In this document: in pieces, positions 44,213 through 53,417 of the stretch
Numbering within the stretch: position 1 is the first letter of the stretch
Layout of the letters: every line of letters starts with the position of its first letter
Assembly: GCF_005862305.2 (NCBI RefSeq)
Contig: NZ_CP054021.1
Coordinates: forward strand, 4,257,501-4,321,500
DNA length: 64,000 nucleotides
Direction: 5' to 3'
From: Rhizobium indicum
GTDB taxonomy: Bacteria > Pseudomonadota > Alphaproteobacteria > Rhizobiales > Rhizobiaceae
Made by a program: the position numbers and the translations under genes
The notes under the pieces: generated by a model
The model's database searches: none
What the model was told of the DNA's origin: nothing
Seen by the model: the letters and a program-made list of their open reading frames with translations, nothing else

Positions 44213-45624
44213 AACTGCCGAAGACGATCGGTCTCGTCCATTTCATCGGCATCGGCGGCATCGGCATGAGCGGTATTGCCGAGGTGCTGCACAATCTCGG
44301 CCACAAGGTGCAGGGATCGGACCAGGCCGACAGCGCCAATGTCCAGCGCCTGCGCGACAAGGGCATCGAGGTCTTCGTCGGCCACCGGGCCGAAAACCTG
44401 GGTGAGGCCGAGGTCGTCGTCGTCTCGACGGCAATCAAGAAGAGCAATCCGGAACTCATCGCCGCGCGCGAAAAGCTCCTGCCGGTGGTGCGCCGTGCCG
44501 AAATGCTCGCCGAGCTGATGCGCTTCCGCAATGCAATCGCCATCGGCGGCACGCATGGCAAGACGACGACCACCTCGCTGGTCGCCACACTGCTCGAAGC
44601 CGGCGGGCTGGACCCGACCGTCATCAATGGCGGCATCATCAATGCCTACGGCACCAATGCCCGCATGGGCGAGGGCGAGTGGATGGTGGTCGAGGCCGAC
44701 GAATCGGACGGCACCTTCCTGAAGCTTCCGGCCGATGTTGCGGTCATCACCAATATCGACCCGGAACATCTCGACCATTACGGCAATTTCGACGCCGTGC
44801 GCGCCGCCTTCCGGCAGTTCGTCGAGAACGTGCCGTTCTACGGCTTCGGCGTCATGTGTCTCGACCATCCCGAGGTGCAGTCGCTGGTTGGCCGCATCGA
44901 GGACCGCAAGATCATCACCTATGGCGAGAACCCGCAGGCCGACGTGCGCTTCAAGAATGTGCGCATCGACGGCACGCGCTCGATCTTCGACGTCGAAATC
45001 CGCCGCCGCCGCACCGGCCAGGTAATCGAGCTCAAGGGGCTGGTCATGCCAATGCCCGGCCGGCATAATATTTCCAACGCGACGGCGGCGATTGCCGTTG
45101 CCAACCGGCTCGGCATATCGAGCGCAGATATCGCCAAGGGGCTCGCCTCCTTCGGCGGCGTCAAGCGCCGCTTCACGCTGACCGGCGAGTGGAATGGGGT
45201 GCAGATCTTCGACGATTACGGCCACCATCCGGTCGAGATCAAGGCGGTGTTGCGCGCCGCCCGAGAGTCCTGCAAGGGCCGTGTCATCGCGGTCCACCAG
45301 CCGCATCGCTTCAGCCGTCTTGCGAGCCTGTTCGAGGAATTCGCCGCCTGCTTCAACGATGCCGACAGCATCTTCCTGGCACCTGTCTATGCGGCGGGTG
45401 AGGATCCGATCGAGGGTATCGATTCCGTGTCGCTGGTCTCGCGCATAAAATCCGGCGGCCATCGCGACGCCCGCTTTCTAAGCTCGGCGGAGCTTCTGCC
45501 GCAGATGGTCGCGGAGGTTGCAAAGCCTGGCGATTTCGTGGTTCTGTTGGGGGCTGGGAGCATTACATCCTGGGCAGCGGCGCTGCCCAAGCAACTGGAA
45601 GGCCTATCGGGAAAGTCCGTATGA
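44209..45624 (+). CDS. murC: UDP-MurNAc L-alanine ligase MurC
   Basis: 471 residues. It begins peptide assembly by adding L-alanine to UDP-MurNAc. [18 protein letters not shown] binds the nucleotide, ATP loop [36 protein letters not shown] and [10 protein letters not shown] are family blocks. ATGA overlaps with both murG and murB place it in a strictly coupled run. Confidence 0.97.
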   Translation: MKLPKTIGLVHFIGIGGIGMSGIAEVLHNLGHKVQGSDQADSANVQRLRDKGIEVFVGHRAENLGEAEVVVVSTAIKKSNPELIAAREKLLPVVRRAEMLAELMRFRNAIAIGGTHGKTTTTSLVATLLEAGGLDPTVINGGIINAYGTNARMGEGEWMVVEADESDGTFLKLPADVAVITNIDPEHLDHYGNFDAVRAAFRQFVENVPFYGFGVMCLDHPEVQSLVGRIEDRKIITYGENPQADVRFKNVRIDGTRSIFDVEIRRRRTGQVIELKGLVMPMPGRHNISNATAAIAVANRLGISSADIAKGLASFGGVKRRFTLTGEWNGVQIFDDYGHHPVEIKAVLRAARESCKGRVIAVHQPHRFSRLASLFEEFAACFNDADSIFLAPVYAAGEDPIEGIDSVSLVSRIKSGGHRDARFLSSAELLPQMVAEVAKPGDFVVLLGAGSITSWAAALPKQLEGLSGKSV

Positions 45625-46595
45625 AACAGGTGAATGGGGAAAAGCTTCTCGCGTCTCTCGGAGACGGTGTAAAGGATATCCGCGGCCGTATCACGCCGGA
45701 TGCCCCGATGGACCGCGTCACCTGGTTCAGGGCCGGTGGCCTGGCCGAGCTGATGTTCCAGCCGCATGACGTCGACGATCTCATCGCTTTCCTGAAGATA
45801 TTGCCGGAAGAGGTGCCGCTGACGGTGGTCGGCGTCGGCTCGAACATCCTGGTGCGCGACGGCGGCATTCCCGGCGTCGTGCTGCGCTTGTCGGCCAAGG
45901 GGTTCGGCTTCGTCGAGCTTGCCGGTGAAAACCGCATTCTCGCCGGCGCCATCTGCCCGGACAAACATGTGGCGGCGATGGCGATGGACAACGGCATCGG
46001 CGGCTTCCATTTCTTCTACGGGATTCCGGGCGGCATCGGTGGCGCGGCGCGCATGAATGCTGGCGCCAACGGTGTGGAGACGCGGGAGCGGCTGATCGAG
46101 GTCCATGCGGTCGACCGCAAGGGCGACAAGCATGTGCTTTCCAATGCCGAGATGGGCTATTCCTACCGGCATTCCATCGCATCGACAGATCTGATTTTCA
46201 CCTCCGTGCTGTTCGAGGGCTATCCGGAAGAGCGCGCGCAGATACGCGCCGAGATGGACGCCGTGCGTAACCATCGCGAGACGGTGCAGCCGGTACGCGA
46301 AAAGACCGGCGGCTCGACCTTCAAGAACCCGGCTGGTCATTCGGCCTGGAAACTGATTGACGAGGCAGGCTGCCGCGGTCTCGTCATCGGCGGAGCACAG
46401 ATGTCGTCGCTGCACTGCAACTTCATGATCAACATGGGGCAGGCGACCGGCTACGACCTCGAATATCTCGGCGAACAGGTGCGTCGCGAGGTCTTCGAAA
46501 AAGACGGCATCAAGCTTGAATGGGAAATCAAACGCCTCGGCGTCTTCATGCCCGGCCGCGAAGTGCGTCCATTCCACGGCGTGACGAGCGAATAA
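45621..46595 (+). CDS. murB: UDP-N-acetylenolpyruvoylglucosamine reductase MurB
   Basis: 324 residues, FAD flavoprotein that reduces enolpyruvyl-UDP-GlcNAc to UDP-MurNAc with NADPH. FAD-binding blocks [13 protein letters not shown] and [15 protein letters not shown], the YSYRHS segment, and [18 protein letters not shown] with the catalytic Ser; type I length. The end lies only four bases from the convergent epimerase gene, so no terminator fits between; the dcw run is interrupted here. Confidence 0.96.
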   Translation: MKQVNGEKLLASLGDGVKDIRGRITPDAPMDRVTWFRAGGLAELMFQPHDVDDLIAFLKILPEEVPLTVVGVGSNILVRDGGIPGVVLRLSAKGFGFVELAGENRILAGAICPDKHVAAMAMDNGIGGFHFFYGIPGGIGGAARMNAGANGVETRERLIEVHAVDRKGDKHVLSNAEMGYSYRHSIASTDLIFTSVLFEGYPEERAQIRAEMDAVRNHRETVQPVREKTGGSTFKNPAGHSAWKLIDEAGCRGLVIGGAQMSSLHCNFMINMGQATGYDLEYLGEQVRREVFEKDGIKLEWEIKRLGVFMPGREVRPFHGVTSE

Positions 46596-46599
46596 CGGT

Positions 46600-47529
46600 T
46601 TACCTCACCGCAAGCTTCAGGCCGTCGCGCGGCGTGACGAGGGGCGACCAGCCGAGCACATCGCGGGCATGGGATATATCGACCTGCAGGGAACCGCAAA
46701 GACGCTGGTAGACGGCGTCCTTTCCGGTGAGTCTCGCGCCCATCTGCAACAGGGCGGGAGGGAAATGGAGCAGCATCGGTTTGACACCCAGCCCCGCGGC
46801 AATCCCTTCGATAAGCCCGGGAGTCGATAGATCTTCACCATCGCCTGCGAGAAAGGTCTGGCCGGCAGCACCCGGATGCTTCATCCCGACGATGATCAGG
46901 TCGACGAGATTTGGAAGCGCGACCAGTGTCCGGCGGTTCTTCAGCGAGGCGAAGGGGAGCGGTATCTTCCTCCGGACAAGTCCGACGAGCAGGGCGAAGT
47001 TGCCCCGCGCACCGGGTCCATAGACGAGCGGCGGGCGAATGACGACAACTTCCATGCCTGTTCGGGCGGCGATTTCATGCAGCCCGATTTCAGTTTCCAG
47101 CTTCGAGATCCCATAGGGATCGATCGGCATTGGCGTATCGTCATGCCGGAAAGGCCGATCGTTCTCCTCACCATTGACCTTGATGCTGCTGATAAAGACG
47201 AACCTTTTTACGCCCGCGCGGGCGGCCTGCTCGGCGAGGTTCAACGTGGCGGCGGTGTTGATCCGACGAAATTCCGCAAGCGGATCGGCTGCGCGGTCGT
47301 GCATGATGTGAACACGAGCGGCGAGATGGACGATGACATCAATACCCTCGAGAGCAGCCGTCCAATCGGTTTCACTGGATATCTCGACGGGAAAATGCCG
47401 CACAGATGTCGGGAAGCTGGCGGCTGCAGATCGCGTCGTCACCGCAAGCTCGCATATCTGCTCTCCATGCAGTCTTTCGACGAGAGGCCCACCGACAAAG
47501 CCGGCTGCGCCGGTAATGAGGCATCGCAT
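46600..47529 (-). CDS. NAD-dependent epimerase/dehydratase family protein
   Basis: 309 residues, extended SDR. NAD loop LITGAAGFVGGPLVERL, HLAARVH, catalytic Ser in FISSIKVNG and YGISKLETE with Tyr and Lys. Its C-terminal part (VYQRLCGSLQVDISHARDVLGW) resembles nucleotide-sugar 4-epimerases of O-antigen or exopolysaccharide clusters. No glycosyltransferase lies next to it, so a surface-polysaccharide role is only inferred. It stands on the opposite strand inside the dcw cluster, as part of an insertion between murB and ddl. Confidence 0.88.
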   Translation of the reverse strand: MRCLITGAAGFVGGPLVERLHGEQICELAVTTRSAAASFPTSVRHFPVEISSETDWTAALEGIDVIVHLAARVHIMHDRAADPLAEFRRINTAATLNLAEQAARAGVKRFVFISSIKVNGEENDRPFRHDDTPMPIDPYGISKLETEIGLHEIAARTGMEVVVIRPPLVYGPGARGNFALLVGLVRRKIPLPFASLKNRRTLVALPNLVDLIIVGMKHPGAAGQTFLAGDGEDLSTPGLIEGIAAGLGVKPMLLHFPPALLQMGARLTGKDAVYQRLCGSLQVDISHARDVLGWSPLVTPRDGLKLAVR

Positions 47530-47587
47530 GATCTGTTCCCCGTTTTACCGTGAGTGTTCCGGTTAACCGGAAGTGCTGACGGCATCA

Positions 47588-47620
47588 ATAAAAAAGCCGC
47601 GACGATAGAGCGCCGCGGCT
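47588..47620 (-). terminator. Terminator of the MFS transporter gene
   Basis: On the minus strand AGCCGCGGCG...CGCGGCT is followed by TTTTTT (plus-strand A tract at 47588-47594; arms 47595-47601 and 47614-47620). It separates the transporter from the epimerase gene downstream. Confidence 0.8.
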
Positions 47621-47644
47621 TGTTATTCATTTGTTGATCGAGGT

Positions 47645-48964
47645 TCAGACTTCCTCGTGGCCCGACAACCGGATGCAGACCAGCGAGATCACTGCCGAGG
47701 CAGCGAGGTAGTAGCCGACATAGTCCAGACTATAATGGGTGGCGAGCCAGGTGGCGATATAAGGGGCGAGCGAAGCGCCGAAGATGCCGCCGAGGTTGAA
47801 GGTCATCGAGGCGCCGGTATAGCGCACTGTGGTCGGGAAGGGGGCGGCGAGCGCAGCGCCGATCGGACCATAGGTGAAGCCCATCAAGCCGAGGCCGATG
47901 ATCGAGCACAGGAAAGCGCCTGTGAGACCGCTGGTCAACAGCGTCGCGTAGAAGAAGCCGAAGATGGCGATGGCAATCGTCGTCAGCGTCAGGATGATGC
48001 GGCGTGAATAGAGATCGGAGAGCCAGCCGGAAAGCGGGATCGTCAGGCCGAAGAAGAGGACGCCGACAAGCTGGACGACCAGGAACTGCTCGCGGGAGTA
48101 ACCGAGCCCACCCTTTTCCAGAGGTGTCGTACCCCAGGAGAGCGTGAAGACCGTCATCAGATAGAACAGCACAAAGGTCGCAACGGCGATGAAGGTGCCG
48201 AGGATCAGGCTACGCAGATGGTTGCGGAAGACCACCTCGATCGGCACGTCGACGCGCTCGTGCTTTTCGACGGCTTTGCGGAATTCCGGCGTCTCGGCGA
48301 TCTTCAGACGGACATAGAGGCCGACGGCGACGAGGGCGAGGCTGGCGATGAAGGGAATGCGCCATCCGTAGTCGAGGAAATCCTCGTTGCTCATCGTTTC
48401 CGCCAGGATGAGGAAGAAGCCGGAGGAGAGGATGAAGCCGATCGGCGCGCCGAGCTGCGGGAACATGGCGTACCAGCTGCGCTTGCCGGGAGGAGCGTTT
48501 TCGGTGGCAAGCAGAACGGCGCCGCCCCATTCGCCGCCAAGGCCGAGGCCCTGACCGAAGCGGCAAAGCGCCAGCAACAAGGGTGCCGCGATGCCGATCG
48601 CATCATAGCCCGGCAGCATGCCGATCAGGACGGTCGAAAGCCCCATCGTCATCAGCGCGGCGACGAGCGTCGCCTTGCGGCCGATGCGATCGCCGAAATG
48701 GCCAAAAATCACGGCGCCGATGGGGCGGGCGAAGAAGGCGATCGAGAAGGTGACGAGCGACTGCAGCGTTGCGGCGTTCGAATCACTTGCCGGGAAAAAG
48801 AGATGCGGGAAGACGAGGACGGCTGCCGTCGCGTAGACGTAGAAGTCGAAGAATTCGATGGTGGTGCCGACAAGGCTGGCGATGAGAACGCGAGCCGGGG
48901 AATTGACTTGCGCACTGTTCGAGGCAGGAGTCGGCGATGCGGAGATCGCGTCTGTCATGTTCAT
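47645..48964 (-). CDS. MFS transporter, metabolite:H+ symporter (MHS) type
   Basis: 439 residues, twelve predicted membrane segments. GHFGDRIGRKATLVAALM is the loop 2-3 motif of the MHS group (KgtP, ProP, ShiA relatives), and GLGLGGEWGGAVLLATE with FPQLGAPIGF follow in order. Substrates in this group are dicarboxylates, betaines or shikimate; which one is not readable. ATG 48964 is preceded by a weak ribosome-binding site; ATG 48958 is the alternative. Part of the insertion in the dcw cluster. Confidence 0.9.
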   Translation of the reverse strand: MNMTDAISASPTPASNSAQVNSPARVLIASLVGTTIEFFDFYVYATAAVLVFPHLFFPASDSNAATLQSLVTFSIAFFARPIGAVIFGHFGDRIGRKATLVAALMTMGLSTVLIGMLPGYDAIGIAAPLLLALCRFGQGLGLGGEWGGAVLLATENAPPGKRSWYAMFPQLGAPIGFILSSGFFLILAETMSNEDFLDYGWRIPFIASLALVAVGLYVRLKIAETPEFRKAVEKHERVDVPIEVVFRNHLRSLILGTFIAVATFVLFYLMTVFTLSWGTTPLEKGGLGYSREQFLVVQLVGVLFFGLTIPLSGWLSDLYSRRIILTLTTIAIAIFGFFYATLLTSGLTGAFLCSIIGLGLMGFTYGPIGAALAAPFPTTVRYTGASMTFNLGGIFGASLAPYIATWLATHYSLDYVGYYLAASAVISLVCIRLSGHEEV

Positions 48965-49227
48965 TCCAATCAGTATTTTTGTGAAGCGCCTTGGGAGGCG
49001 GGCGGGTCTTAACGCAATTTCAGATCCGAGAAAATGTCAAAACATGCAGTCGCTATAGTGGACGCGGCCCGCATGGGTTACCGGCTCGCGTCCCCCGGTG
49101 TCATCTCAAATCCTTGGGTTTTACTTCCTTGCGCGAGGCTTGCCACGGCGGCGGCCGCGCGCTTGACCGGAATCGAATTGTAACAGATTCATTGTTAACC
49201 CTCTGGTTGAGGGCAGAGGAGATATCC

Positions 49228-49914
49228 ATGCAAAAGAGTCTTGTTGCCGAATTTCTCGGCACGTTCTGGCTGGTCTTCGGCGGATGCGGCAGTGCCGTGC
49301 TGGCCGCGGCCTATCCCGAGCTTGGAATTGGTTTTGTCGGCGTGGCCTTTGCGTTCGGTCTGACGGTGCTCACCATGGCCTATGCCGTGGGCGGCATTTC
49401 GGGCGGTCATTTCAATCCGGCGGTCTCGCTTGGCCTTACAGTTGCCGGACGGTTTCCGGCGGGGCGCCTCGTTCCCTACATCGTCGTGCAGGTTGTCGGC
49501 GCCATCGCCGCGGCGGCGCTGCTTTATCTCATCGCCAGCGGCAAGGCGGGTTTCGAACTCGGCGGCTTTGCCGCCAACGGATATGGCGAGCACTCTCCGG
49601 GTGGTTATTCACTGCTTTCGGCGCTGCTGATCGAAGTGCTGCTGACCATGTTCTTCCTGATCATCATCTTGGGGTCGACCAGCAGCCGGGTGCCTGCGGG
49701 CTTCGCGCCGCTGGCGATCGGCCTCGGGCTGACGCTGATCCATCTCGTTTCTATCCCGGTGACGAATACCTCGGTCAATCCGGCCCGTTCCACCGGCCAG
49801 GCGCTTTTCGTCGGCGGCTGGGCGCTGCAGCAGCTCTGGTTGTTCTGGATTGCGCCGCTTGCGGGTGGGGCGCTCGGCGGGCTCGTATGGAAATTCCTCG
49901 ACGACGCCGACTGA
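49228..49914 (+). CDS. aqpZ: Aquaporin Z-type water channel
   Basis: 228 residues, six membrane segments and two half-helices with the NPA motifs ([10 protein letters not shown] and TSVNPARS). The selectivity arginine follows the second NPA; the other selectivity residues (Phe in the first helix region, His in [10 protein letters not shown]) fit a water-specific channel rather than a glycerol facilitator. GAGGAGA precedes ATG 49228; the frame is open upstream without coding character. It lies between the MFS gene and ddl, with its own terminator. Confidence 0.94.
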   Translation: MQKSLVAEFLGTFWLVFGGCGSAVLAAAYPELGIGFVGVAFAFGLTVLTMAYAVGGISGGHFNPAVSLGLTVAGRFPAGRLVPYIVVQVVGAIAAAALLYLIASGKAGFELGGFAANGYGEHSPGGYSLLSALLIEVLLTMFFLIIILGSTSSRVPAGFAPLAIGLGLTLIHLVSIPVTNTSVNPARSTGQALFVGGWALQQLWLFWIAPLAGGALGGLVWKFLDDAD

Positions 49915-49941
49915 CTGCAAACAACGAGCTATCCCATTGAG

Positions 49942-49970
49942 CCCGCGCGGTTTTTCCGTGCGGGTTTTTC
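49942..49970 (+). terminator. Terminator of aqpZ
   Basis: CCCGCGCGG (49942-49950) pairs with CCGTGCGGG (49956-49964), one wobble, TTTTT loop and TTTTTC tail. It shields ddl from read-through of aqpZ. Confidence 0.85.
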
Positions 49971-50186
49971 TGTTTTCGCGGATCGGCGGCGTCTTCGATC
50001 TGGCAATCCCGAAGAAGAGAAGGTTAAAAAATCAAGGGCGCGGCAATACGAAGTTAACGAAAGTAAACACTTCATTAACCATAATGATGCTCTAATGCAC
50101 CCAGGTCGGACAAAGGCCCGAAACGGCGCAGACAGCTTCGCGCAAGCGTCGATTTCGAAAATCGAAGTTATTTTTTGGGGGTGTTG

Positions 50187-51113
50187 ATGAGTCGCAAGCA
50201 TGTCGCTGTCCTGATGGGCGGATTTTCCTCGGAAAGGCCTGTCAGCCTTTCCTCGGGAAAGGCTTGCGCAGAAGCTCTCGAGGCAGAGGGCTTCGACGTG
50301 ACGCGCATCGACGTGGCGCGCGACGTTTCCGAGAAGCTTGCCGCGCTGAAGCCCGATGTCGTCTTCAATGCGCTTCACGGCCCGTTCGGCGAGGACGGCA
50401 CCATTCAGGGCATCCTCGAATATCTCGAGATCCCCTATACGCATTCGGGCGTGCTTGCCTCGGCGCTGGCGATGGACAAGGACAAGGCGAAGCTCGTTGC
50501 CGGCGCCGCCGGCATTCCGGTGGCCGAATCACAGGTGGTCAACCGTTTCGCCTTTCCCTCGACGCATCCGATGAAGCCGCCCTATGTGGTGAAACCCGTC
50601 CGCGAAGGGTCGAGCTTCGGCGTCGTCATCGTCACCGAAGATCAGGCGCATCCGCCACAGATCGTCAGCTCGCCCGAATGGCGTTACGGTGAAGAGGTGC
50701 TCGTCGAGCGCTATGTTTACGGTCGCGAGCTGACCTGCGGTGTCATGGGCGAAACTCCGCTTGGTGTCACGGAAGTGGTGCCGCAGGGACACAATTTCTA
50801 TGATTACGACTCCAAGTATGCGGCAGGCGGTTCAAAACACGTCATCCCCGCGAAAATTTCACCGAATATTTACCAAAAAATACAAACATTGTCCCTAAGG
50901 GCGCATCAGGCAATCGGTTGTCGCGGCGTCAGTCGGTCCGACTTTCGTTACGACGATCGTTTCTCCGAAGACGGCGAAATCATCTGGCTGGAGGTCAATA
51001 CCCAGCCAGGGATGACTCCAACCTCGCTCGTGCCCGAAATGGCCGGCCATGCCGGCTATTCCTTTGGTCGGTTTCTCCGGTGGATGGTGGAGGACGCGTC
51101 TTGTTTGCGTTGA
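50187..51113 (+). CDS. ddl: D-alanine-D-alanine ligase
   Basis: 308 residues, ATP-grasp enzyme that makes D-Ala-D-Ala for MurF. N-terminal [17 protein letters not shown] binds the first D-alanine; [16 protein letters not shown] is the ATP loop; [18 protein letters not shown] holds the magnesium and substrate residues. GGGGGTG precedes ATG 50187; ATG-like GTG at 50175 is less likely. Because an insertion separates it from murB, the gap at 49971-50186, AT-rich with TTAACCAT at 50075, must carry its promoter. The stop lies inside ftsQ. Confidence 0.96.
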   Translation: MSRKHVAVLMGGFSSERPVSLSSGKACAEALEAEGFDVTRIDVARDVSEKLAALKPDVVFNALHGPFGEDGTIQGILEYLEIPYTHSGVLASALAMDKDKAKLVAGAAGIPVAESQVVNRFAFPSTHPMKPPYVVKPVREGSSFGVVIVTEDQAHPPQIVSSPEWRYGEEVLVERYVYGRELTCGVMGETPLGVTEVVPQGHNFYDYDSKYAAGGSKHVIPAKISPNIYQKIQTLSLRAHQAIGCRGVSRSDFRYDDRFSEDGEIIWLEVNTQPGMTPTSLVPEMAGHAGYSFGRFLRWMVEDASCLR

Positions 51114-52033
51114 CAGTCAAGAGGATAGGGCGCCCCAGCCATCATGCCGTGCTTCCGATCGTGGAGGCCGAAGAGCGGTTCGTGCTGCCGCGTCCGCTGC
51201 GCCGGGTCACGCGCTTCCTGATCAGTCTCTGCAGTGGCCGCATCTACATTCCTGTTCATACGGGCACGGTCTCGGCGCTCGCTTTCTTAGGCGCGACGGG
51301 GCTTTACGGCATGTCGCTCGGCGGCCACACGGAAGCCGTGGCGCAGGCGACGACGACGGCCGCAGGTTTTGCGATCGAGGACGTCAAGGTCTCCGGCAAT
51401 TCGGAGACCTCCGAAATCGAGATCCTGCAGTTGATCGGCCTTGACGGCACGACCTCGCTGGTCGCCCTCGACGTCGATGCCGCCCGCCGGAAGATCGCGC
51501 ATCTTCCCTGGGTCGAGAATGTCGAGGTCCGCAAGATTTATCCGAAGACGATCGAGGTGAAGCTCAAGGAGCGCCAGGCCTATGCGATCTGGCAGCACGG
51601 GCAGGAGCTTTCCCTGATCGAGAAGAACGGCAGCGTCATTGCGCCGCTGCGCGACAACAAGTTTTCGGCGCTGCCGCTCGTCGTCGGCCGCGATGCCGAA
51701 ACGGCGGCGGCTTCGCTGGACGACGCCTTCTCGAAGTGGCCCGACGTGAAGGCCCGCGTGAAGGCCTATGTCTGGATATCCGGCCGTCGCTGGGATCTGC
51801 ATATGGACAATGGCGTCGTCGTCAAGCTGCCGGAAGACGGTATCGACCAGGCACTGGCGACGCTTTCGAAGTTCGACAAGGAGCATCAGCTGCTGGAGCG
51901 GGACATTGCCGCAGTCGATCTCAGGCTGGCCGACAGAACCGCGATCCAGCTGACGCCGGAGGCGGCGGTCCGCAGGCAGACGGCAGTGACGGAGCGTACC
52001 AAGGAATTGAAGAAGGCGGGGCAGAATATATGA
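51101..52033 (+). CDS. ftsQ: Cell division protein FtsQ
   Basis: 310 residues, bitopic. A basic N-terminal tail of about 50 residues, membrane segment [21 protein letters not shown], then the POTRA domain [20 protein letters not shown] and [19 protein letters not shown]. FtsQ scaffolds FtsB and FtsL in the divisome. The start is taken as TTG 51101, overlapping ddl by 13 bases, since GGAGG lies seven bases upstream and no ATG gives the whole tail. The stop overlaps ftsA (ATATGA). Confidence 0.92.
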   Translation: MFALTVKRIGRPSHHAVLPIVEAEERFVLPRPLRRVTRFLISLCSGRIYIPVHTGTVSALAFLGATGLYGMSLGGHTEAVAQATTTAAGFAIEDVKVSGNSETSEIEILQLIGLDGTTSLVALDVDAARRKIAHLPWVENVEVRKIYPKTIEVKLKERQAYAIWQHGQELSLIEKNGSVIAPLRDNKFSALPLVVGRDAETAAASLDDAFSKWPDVKARVKAYVWISGRRWDLHMDNGVVVKLPEDGIDQALATLSKFDKEHQLLERDIAAVDLRLADRTAIQLTPEAAVRRQTAVTERTKELKKAGQNI

Positions 52034-53361
52034 GCTTGTTCGGTTCATCCCATTTCGGATTGCCGCGCCTGAAGCCGCTTTCGTCGAAGCGGTCACATGT
52101 CGTTTCGGTGCTCGACATCGGTTCGACCAAGGTCGTCTGCATGATCGGCCGGCTGACGCCGCGCGAGGAAAGCCAGATCTTGCCGGGCCGCACGCACAAT
52201 ATCGAGATCATCGGCATCGGCCACCAGCGTTCCCGCGGCATCAAGACCGGCGTCATCGCCGATCTCGACGCACTGGAAGGTGTCATCCGCCTTGCCGTCG
52301 ACGCGGCGGAGCGCATGGCGGGACTGACCGTCGAGAGCCTGATCGTCAACCTGACGGCCGGCCGGCTCGGCAGTGACATCTACACCGCGACGATCGATCT
52401 CGGTGGCCAGGAAGTCGAGCTCAACGATCTGAAGAAGGTGCTGTCGGCCGCTTGCCAGCAGTCGCTGCGTCAGGACCGTTCGGTGCTGCATTCGCTGGCG
52501 ACCGGCTTCTCGCTCGACGGCGAGCGCGGCATCCGCGATCCGCTGGCGATGTACGGCGATGCGCTCGGCGTCGACATGCATGTGGTGACGGCGGAGCGCT
52601 CGGCGCTGAAGAACCTCGAACTCAGCGTCAATCGTGCACATCTGTCGGTCGAGGGCATCGTCGCAACGCCCTATGCATCGGGTCTTGCTGCTCTCGTCGA
52701 CGACGAGGTCGAACTCGGCTGTGCGGCGATCGACTTGGGCGGCGGCACGACGACGATCTCGGTCTTTGCCGAGGGCAAGCTCGTTCATACGGATGCCGTC
52801 GGCCTCGGCGGCCATCACGTCACTACCGACCTGGCGCGCGGCCTCTCGACCCGCATCGAGGATGCGGAGCGGCTGAAGGTCGTGCATGCCTCGGCCCTTT
52901 CGAATTCCTCCGACGAGCGCGAGCTGATCTCGATCCCGCCAATCGGCGAGGACGATCGCGACCAGCCGTCGCAGGTGCCGCGGGCGCTGGTTTCGCGCAT
53001 CGTCTCGGCCCGAATCGAAGAGACGATGGAACTGATCCGCGACCGCATCCAGCGCTCCGGCTTCAGTCCGATCGTCGGCAAGCGCGTCGTGCTGACCGGC
53101 GGAGCGAGCCAACTGACCGGCCTTGCCGACGTGGCGCGGCGCATCCTTGCCCGTAACGTCCGCATCGGTCGTCCGATGGGCGTCTCTGGGTTGCCGACGG
53201 CGGCCAAGGGCCCGGCCTTTTCGACGGCCGTCGGCCTGATGATCTATCCGCAGGTCGCGGACATGGAGACACATGCGTCACAGAGCGGCCTGCTCATGTC
53301 GCTTGGGGGAAATAACAGCCGCATAGCCCGCATGGGCCAGTGGCTGAAGGAAAGCTTCTGA
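52030..53361 (+). CDS. ftsA: Cell division protein FtsA
   Basis: 443 residues, actin-like ATPase that links FtsZ filaments to the inner membrane. SVLDIGSTKVVCMIG (phosphate 1), AIDLGGGTTTISVFAEG (phosphate 2) and VVLTGGASQLTG (adenosine) are visible, and the C-terminal MGQWLKESF is the amphipathic membrane-targeting helix. ATG 52030 overlaps the ftsQ stop. Followed by ftsZ after 56 bases. Confidence 0.97.
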   Translation: MSLFGSSHFGLPRLKPLSSKRSHVVSVLDIGSTKVVCMIGRLTPREESQILPGRTHNIEIIGIGHQRSRGIKTGVIADLDALEGVIRLAVDAAERMAGLTVESLIVNLTAGRLGSDIYTATIDLGGQEVELNDLKKVLSAACQQSLRQDRSVLHSLATGFSLDGERGIRDPLAMYGDALGVDMHVVTAERSALKNLELSVNRAHLSVEGIVATPYASGLAALVDDEVELGCAAIDLGGGTTTISVFAEGKLVHTDAVGLGGHHVTTDLARGLSTRIEDAERLKVVHASALSNSSDERELISIPPIGEDDRDQPSQVPRALVSRIVSARIEETMELIRDRIQRSGFSPIVGKRVVLTGGASQLTGLADVARRILARNVRIGRPMGVSGLPTAAKGPAFSTAVGLMIYPQVADMETHASQSGLLMSLGGNNSRIARMGQWLKESF

Positions 53362-53417
53362 AATTTGAGTAATTGGCCGGCGTGGCGATGCGGCCAGAGA
53401 GAGAAGGAACAGGTACC

